From NCBI GenBank assembly GCA_963747335.1, contig CAVVEV010000012.1, forward strand, positions 558,001 through 622,000: a stretch of DNA of 64,000 nucleotides. The letters run 5' to 3'. Source of the stretch: Prado023 sp963747335. Lineage in GTDB: Bacteria > Actinomycetota > Actinomycetes > S36-B12 > CAIYMF01. A program made the translations under genes and the position numbers. The stretch's first letter is position 1; every line of letters starts with the position of its first letter. Below the pieces are notes generated by a model. That model ran no database searches, was not told the DNA's origin, and worked only from the letters and a program-made list of their open reading frames with translations. This document shows positions 57,973-64,000 of the stretch, in pieces.

Positions 57973-59055
57973 ATGGCATCAATCGATCCGGAACTGGCAG
58001 CAGCGTTGGCACGCGTGGCACCGGGCACCGAGTTGCGCGACGGACTCGAACGAATCATGCGCGGGCGCACCGGTGCCCTCATCGTGCTGGGCCATGACAA
58101 GGGGATCGAGGCACTGACCAGCGGGGGCTTCCCCCTGGACATCGACTTCACCGCAACCCGCCTTCGCGAGCTCTGCAAGATGGATGGTGCGGTCATCATC
58201 GACTCGGCGACGGCCCGCATCGTGCGCGCCGGAACCCAGCTGGTCCCGGACCCGACGATCCCGACCGGGGAGACCGGTACGCGGCACCGGACCGCCGATC
58301 GCGTGGCCCGTCAGACCGGCTACCCGGTGGTCAGCGTCAGCAAGTCGATGCACATCATCGCCCTCTACCTGAAGGGCCGACGTTACGTCCTCGAGGAGCC
58401 CTCGGCGATCCTGTCCCGGGCCAACCAGGCCCTGGCCACGCTGGAGCGCTACAAGCAGCGCCTCGACGAGGTGTCGCGCAGCCTGTCGGCGCTGGAGATC
58501 GAGGACCTCGTGACGGTGCGCGAGGTGTGCGCGACCCTGCAGCGCCTGGAGATGGTGCGTCACATCGCCAACGAGATCCGCGCCTACCTTCTCGAGCTGG
58601 GCACCGAGGGGCGGCTGGTCTCCCTGCAGCTGGCCGAGCTCGTCGCCGGCGTCGAGACCGACCGCGAACTGGTGGTTCGCGACTACCTGCCGCGCAGGAA
58701 GTCCGGCCGCAAGGAACGTTCCGTGGCGGACACGCTGGAGGCCCTGGACCTGATCGGTCCGACGGACCTGCTGGACCTCACGTCCGTGGCCCGGGCTGTG
58801 GGCTACCCGGCCAGCGCCGACGGACTCGAGACCAACGTCAGCCCCCGCGGGCACCGCGTGCTCTCCCGGGTCCCCCGCGTTCCGGAGGCTGTCCGCGACC
58901 GCCTCGTGCACCACTTCGGCACGCTGCAGGCGCTGCTCGGGGCCTCGGTGGAGGACCTGCAGGAGGTCGAGGGGATCGGCGAGAACCGCGCCCGCTACAT
59001 CCGCGAGGGACTGTCCAGACTGGCCGAATCCTCGATCCTCGAGCGCTACGTCTGA
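57973..59055 (+). CDS. disA: Diadenylate cyclase DisA
   Basis: 360 residues, full length. DAC domain with KMDGAVIIDS (the DGA motif) and GTRHRTADRVA (the RHR motif), then a helical spine and a C-terminal helix-hairpin-helix DNA-binding region (LQEVEGIGENRARYIREGL). It makes c-di-AMP from two ATP and senses branched DNA. ATG 57973 follows CGGAG; TACACT at 57936-57941 is a candidate -10 box. A stem-loop follows the gene. Confidence 0.97.
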   Translation: MASIDPELAAALARVAPGTELRDGLERIMRGRTGALIVLGHDKGIEALTSGGFPLDIDFTATRLRELCKMDGAVIIDSATARIVRAGTQLVPDPTIPTGETGTRHRTADRVARQTGYPVVSVSKSMHIIALYLKGRRYVLEEPSAILSRANQALATLERYKQRLDEVSRSLSALEIEDLVTVREVCATLQRLEMVRHIANEIRAYLLELGTEGRLVSLQLAELVAGVETDRELVVRDYLPRRKSGRKERSVADTLEALDLIGPTDLLDLTSVARAVGYPASADGLETNVSPRGHRVLSRVPRVPEAVRDRLVHHFGTLQALLGASVEDLQEVEGIGENRARYIREGLSRLAESSILERYV

Positions 59056-59075
59056 TCTGACCGGCACTCATGTTC

Positions 59076-59118
59076 GTGTGCACGGAATCGGCCGTCACGT
59101 CGTCGTCTCCGTGCACAC
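59076..59118. terminator. Stem-loop after disA
   Basis: GTGTGCACGGA (59076-59086) pairs with TCCGTGCACAC (59108-59118), loop 21 bases, between convergent genes. The left arm runs on into GGAATCGGCC-like sequence as in the element at 49758. Confidence 0.6.
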
Positions 59119-59134
59119 CGAGGCAGGGGGCCAA

Positions 59135-59812
59135 CTACTCGACGCTGAAGGCCACCGGCTCGGACTCGACCGCCCCGTTGCGCCCCACCGCCCGGTAGCT
59201 GCCCGCCTGCGCCTGGGGCTGGCTGGCCGGGCAGCCCTCCTCAGTGATGGTTCCGGGCCACGTGACCGAGGTCGTGAACGGCTTGCCCGGCTCGAGGGCC
59301 TGGACATCGGTCGCCTTCGAGGGGTTGCAGAAGTCCGAGGACCACACCACCACCGAGCCGGAGGTGATCCGCAGCTCGTTGGCACCGGCCCCCACGTCGC
59401 GGTTGCATGCCACCGTTCCGGTGTTCGTCACCGTGAGGGTCAGGGCCATCCCGCCGCCGACGGTCGTCGTCGCACTGGAGGTCCCTGCCGCGACGGCAAC
59501 GTCCGAGTCGAGGCAGTCGGCACTGGCCGACGGGCTCGGGGACGGGGACTGGCTCCCGGATGCCGAGGGGGAGGCTGAGGGATCCACATCGCCCTCAGTC
59601 GGCTCGCCGTCCGGTGACGGCGACATCGTCAGCCCGAAGCTCGGCGACGGACTGGGGGTCTCGGCAGTCGGCTCGTCATTCGATCCGAAGGCCGCCTGGA
59701 GCAGCCACCACCCAAGCCACAGGGCGACCAACAGGGCGACGACGACCGCCGCACGCCGCCGCCAGTAGGTGCTGGGCTCCTCCGGACCGACCGGGTTCAC
59801 GACCGAACTCAC
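59135..59812 (-). CDS. Membrane-anchored protein with Ser/Pro-rich stalk, function unknown
   Basis: 225 residues: a short cytosolic N-terminus, one membrane helix (AAVVVALLVALWLGWWLLQ, about 20-42), a Ser/Pro/Thr-rich linker (SASPSASGSQSPSPSPSASA), and an exported domain of about 125 residues with four Cys (DCLDS, ACNRD, DFCNPS, EEGCPA) that can form two disulfides. The domain has the look of the DUF4232-like immunoglobulin folds common on actinobacterial surfaces. Function is unknown. GTG start; the gene converges on disA. Confidence 0.7.
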   Translation of the reverse strand: MSSVVNPVGPEEPSTYWRRRAAVVVALLVALWLGWWLLQAAFGSNDEPTAETPSPSPSFGLTMSPSPDGEPTEGDVDPSASPSASGSQSPSPSPSASADCLDSDVAVAAGTSSATTTVGGGMALTLTVTNTGTVACNRDVGAGANELRITSGSVVVWSSDFCNPSKATDVQALEPGKPFTTSVTWPGTITEEGCPASQPQAQAGSYRAVGRNGAVESEPVAFSVE

Positions 59813-59841
59813 GGGACAACCGTAACCCGACCGTGCACATG

Positions 59842-59884
59842 CACGGGCCCGCAGTCCCCCCGGGAGGGGATCTGCGGGCCCGTG
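59842..59884 (-). terminator. Terminator of clpC
   Basis: A perfect 13-bp stem (CACGGGCCCGCAG / CTGCGGGCCCGTG) with a 17-base loop begins 11 bases after the clpC stop codon. Confidence 0.8.
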
Positions 59885-59895
59885 TCTGCGTCAGA

Positions 59896-62412
<2,517 letters not shown>

Positions 62413-62486
62413 GGGGCTCCACTCCGTTCGTACATTCCTCCCGCTCACACGGGATGGAATGAAACTGTAGCCGCAACCCCCGACAG

Positions 62487-62510
62487 GCACACGGCGCCGT
62501 CGCCGCGTGC
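62487..62510 (-). terminator. Hairpin between lsr2 and clpC
   Basis: GCACACGGCG pairs with CGCCGCGTGC (one mismatch) around CCGT, 139 bp past the lsr2 stop codon and 75 bp before the clpC ATG. It may end lsr2 transcription. The rest of this 236-bp gap holds a possible clpC -10 box (TACAGT, minus strand, near 62463-62468). Confidence 0.4.
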
Positions 62511-62648
62511 ACCCCGTGGGAGCAACCTCTTGTCGAGCCAACAGCCCCTGGGCCGGGAGCCATACCCACCGGCGCTATGCCCACGGCGAACGCCCGGTAC
62601 CCGGCCCCCGGTCAGTCCGCCCGGGGGTGCCCCGGACTCGCCGGAGTC

Positions 62649-62975
62649 CTAGTGGGCGGCCTCGTAGCGGGCACGCAGGTCGGCCGAGATCCGCCCGCGC
62701 GTGCTCACCGGGATGCCGTTCTCCGCTGCCCAGCGACGGATGTCGGCGGTGTCCTCGGACCGGCGCACCGGCCGGCGACGCGGTTCGACGGCACCGGGGC
62801 TGCTGACCCGCCGGCCAGCACCGATCCACGGTGCGAACGCCTCGCGAAGCTTCTCGGCATTGCTCTCCGAGAGGTCGATCTCATAGGACTTCCCGTCGAC
62901 GGAGAACAGGATTGTCTCGGCGCCCGGGGTGCCATCAATATCGTCCTCGAGGAGGACCTGAACCTTGCGCGCCAT
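62649..62975 (-). CDS. lsr2: Nucleoid-associated protein Lsr2
   Basis: 108 residues. N-terminal dimerisation domain (RKVQVLLEDDIDGTPGAETI, FSVDGKSYEIDLS) and C-terminal AT-hook-like domain with the Arg-Gly-Arg motif in PVSTRGRISADLRARYEAAH. Lsr2 is the actinobacterial H-NS analogue: it bridges DNA and silences AT-rich, often acquired, genes. ATG 62975 follows AGGAG by 7 bases; the open frame upstream is non-homologous. Confidence 0.96.
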   Translation of the reverse strand: MARKVQVLLEDDIDGTPGAETILFSVDGKSYEIDLSESNAEKLREAFAPWIGAGRRVSSPGAVEPRRRPVRRSEDTADIRRWAAENGIPVSTRGRISADLRARYEAAH

Positions 62976-63273
62976 TGTGTGCTCCTGAATGCTGCCGAGA
63001 TTCGACCGGATCCCAGCATATGCCAGATGCCGCTCCGAGGGAATTCCCGGAAGGGCCATGCCCGGTGAAATGCTCGCCCACTGCTGTATTCCACCCCGCA
63101 GCGATTCCATACGCCGCTCGGCGGGCAAATTTCCCGGCACGTCGCCGTCGTGGCATTCGCTGCATGCATGGATGCCGAATTCGATCGTGCCGGTGGGCAG
63201 CGGCGGGCAACAGAAGTGGTGCGGAAGATCTCTCATCTGCGGGGTGGCCGGGCGCTCGTTACGCTGAGCCGCC
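62976..63273. other. Divergent control region of lsr2 and ppc
   Basis: 298 bp, visibly less GC-rich than the rest (runs such as GCATATGCC, GGGAATTCCCG, GCAAATTTCCC). It holds the lsr2 promoter and the ppc promoter, which I cannot place firmly. The AT-richness would suit Lsr2 autoregulation. Confidence 0.4.
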
Positions 63274-64000
63274 ATGAGCCCCCTGGCAGCGCTGACGTCC
63301 GCGCCGGCACTGCGTGACGACATCCGCCGCCTCGGCGATCTCCTCGGCGAGGCGCTGATCCGCCAGGAGGGGACAGCCACCTACGAGACCGTGGAGCGCA
63401 TCCGGTCACTGGCGCGCGACGATCCGGACCGGGCGGCCGAGCTGATCGACAGGCTGCCCCTGGCGGAGGCGACCACCCTGGCCCGGGCGTTCTCGCTCTA
63501 CTTCCACCTGGCCAACATCGCCGAGCAGGTGCACCGCTCGCGCGCCCAGGCGACTGCGCGGGCACACACCGGCGGCCCGTTGGCCGAGGCCGGGGTGGCG
63601 ATCCGGGCGGCCCTCGACAGCGGCATCGTCAACGCCGAGGAGGTGGCCGAGGGCTTCGCCCGGATCAGCGCCCGGCCGGTGTTCACCGCGCACCCCACCG
63701 AGGCCTCCCGGCGCTCGGTCCTGGTCAAGCTGCGCCGCATCGCCGAGCTGCTCGACGAGGCCCGCACCGAGCGGACGGACCGCGCGATCGCCGAGGCCAT
63801 CGACCTCCTCTGGCAGACCGACGAGCTGCGGGTGGGCAAGCCGGAGGTCACCGACGAGGCACGCAACGCCCTGTTCTACCTCGACGACCTCGCGGCCGGG
63901 GCGGCCGGGGATGTCGTCGGCGAGTTCGCGGCAGCGGCCGAGGCCACCGGGGTGGAGGTCCCCGCGGGGCGCCCGGTGCTCACCTTCGGCTCGTGGATCG
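63274..64000 (+). CDS. ppc: Phosphoenolpyruvate carboxylase, N-terminal part (runs off the window)
   Basis: 242 codons from ATG 63274 to the window end, frame open throughout. LRDDIRRLGDLLGEALIRQE opens the protein; the active-site block PVFTAHPTEASRRSVLVKLR is the PEPC His-containing signature, and the window ends in the conserved VLTFGSWI that precedes GGDRDGNP. It adds bicarbonate to PEP to give oxaloacetate, refilling the TCA cycle. No strong ribosome site is seen. Confidence 0.93.
   Translation, partial: MSPLAALTSAPALRDDIRRLGDLLGEALIRQEGTATYETVERIRSLARDDPDRAAELIDRLPLAEATTLARAFSLYFHLANIAEQVHRSRAQATARAHTGGPLAEAGVAIRAALDSGIVNAEEVAEGFARISARPVFTAHPTEASRRSVLVKLRRIAELLDEARTERTDRAIAEAIDLLWQTDELRVGKPEVTDEARNALFYLDDLAAGAAGDVVGEFAAAAEATGVEVPAGRPVLTFGSWI

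Noticed and set aside
62413..62648. ClgR operator or HAIR upstream of clpC
   Set aside because: No clear GTTCGC-N5-GCG or CTTGAGT-N7-ACTCAAG pattern was found in the gap.

Overview
The window is a high-GC (about 70 percent) chromosomal segment of an actinobacterium. The evidence is family content: an HspR/HAIR-controlled dnaK-grpE-dnaJ-hspR-clpB cluster, an lsr2-clpC pair, the 32-residue ribosomal protein bS22, a BldC-like regulator, a FadE5-like acyl-CoA dehydrogenase, and a block that resembles the Mycobacterium tuberculosis Rv0495c-Rv0505c neighbourhood (proC, bldC-like, bS22, galE2-like, plsC, serB-like HAD). Genus cannot be fixed from the sequence. No phage, transposase, integrase or CRISPR array was seen.

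Layout. 1-6 kb: end of upp, two murein peptidases (S66 and M23), tRNA-Ser(GGA), the SRP RNA, and an MFS/cNMP/patatin fusion gene. 6-13 kb: the heat-shock chaperone cluster read leftward from a perfect HAIR operator. 13-19 kb: an EtfD-like membrane Fe-S oxidoreductase, a YbaK-type deacylase, a DUF418-like membrane protein and an MFS exporter. 19-29 kb: a surface-glycan locus (GT2, membrane glycosyltransferase, DUF4012 protein, GT4, polyprenyl phosphoglycosyltransferase, and two tandem secreted glycosidase-like proteins). 29-36.6 kb: another MFS protein, dcd, tRNA-Gly(CCC) followed by tandem copies of its own 3' end, RNase J, nagA, VanZ-like, ClC. 36.6-43.6 kb: FadE5-like dehydrogenase under tandem operators, GNAT, a rhodanese lipoprotein under a CsoR/CstR-type operator, nitrilase, glutaredoxin-like, acyl-CoA synthetase, HAD phosphatase. 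43.7-52.9 kb: acyltransferase, epimerase, bS22, BldC-like, AcuC-like, TrkH/TrkA potassium uptake, proC/PRODH, App1-like phosphatase. 53-64 kb: a TetR protein with a histone-like tail, a TIM-barrel protein, an Rv0495c-like protein, radA, disA, ClpC, Lsr2, and the start of ppc.

How the parts connect. A 14-bp operator (TTACC-S-R-TC-R-GTA-R) occurs once before the EtfD-like gene and twice in the promoter of the FadE5-like gene, so a TetR-type regulator may co-control acyl-CoA dehydrogenation and the electron exit route to the quinone pool. Protein quality control is concentrated here (DnaK/ClpB at one end, ClpC at the other). DisA makes c-di-AMP, and TrkA/TrkH-type potassium uptake is a common c-di-AMP target class.

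Caution on sequence quality: about 20 apparent single-base frameshifts, mostly extra bases in G/C runs, are packed into 19.0-30.7 kb, with isolated ones in clpB and the rhodanese gene. They break conserved genes such as dcd and clpB, so I read most of them as assembly or sequencing errors. Affected genes are annotated over their full span.
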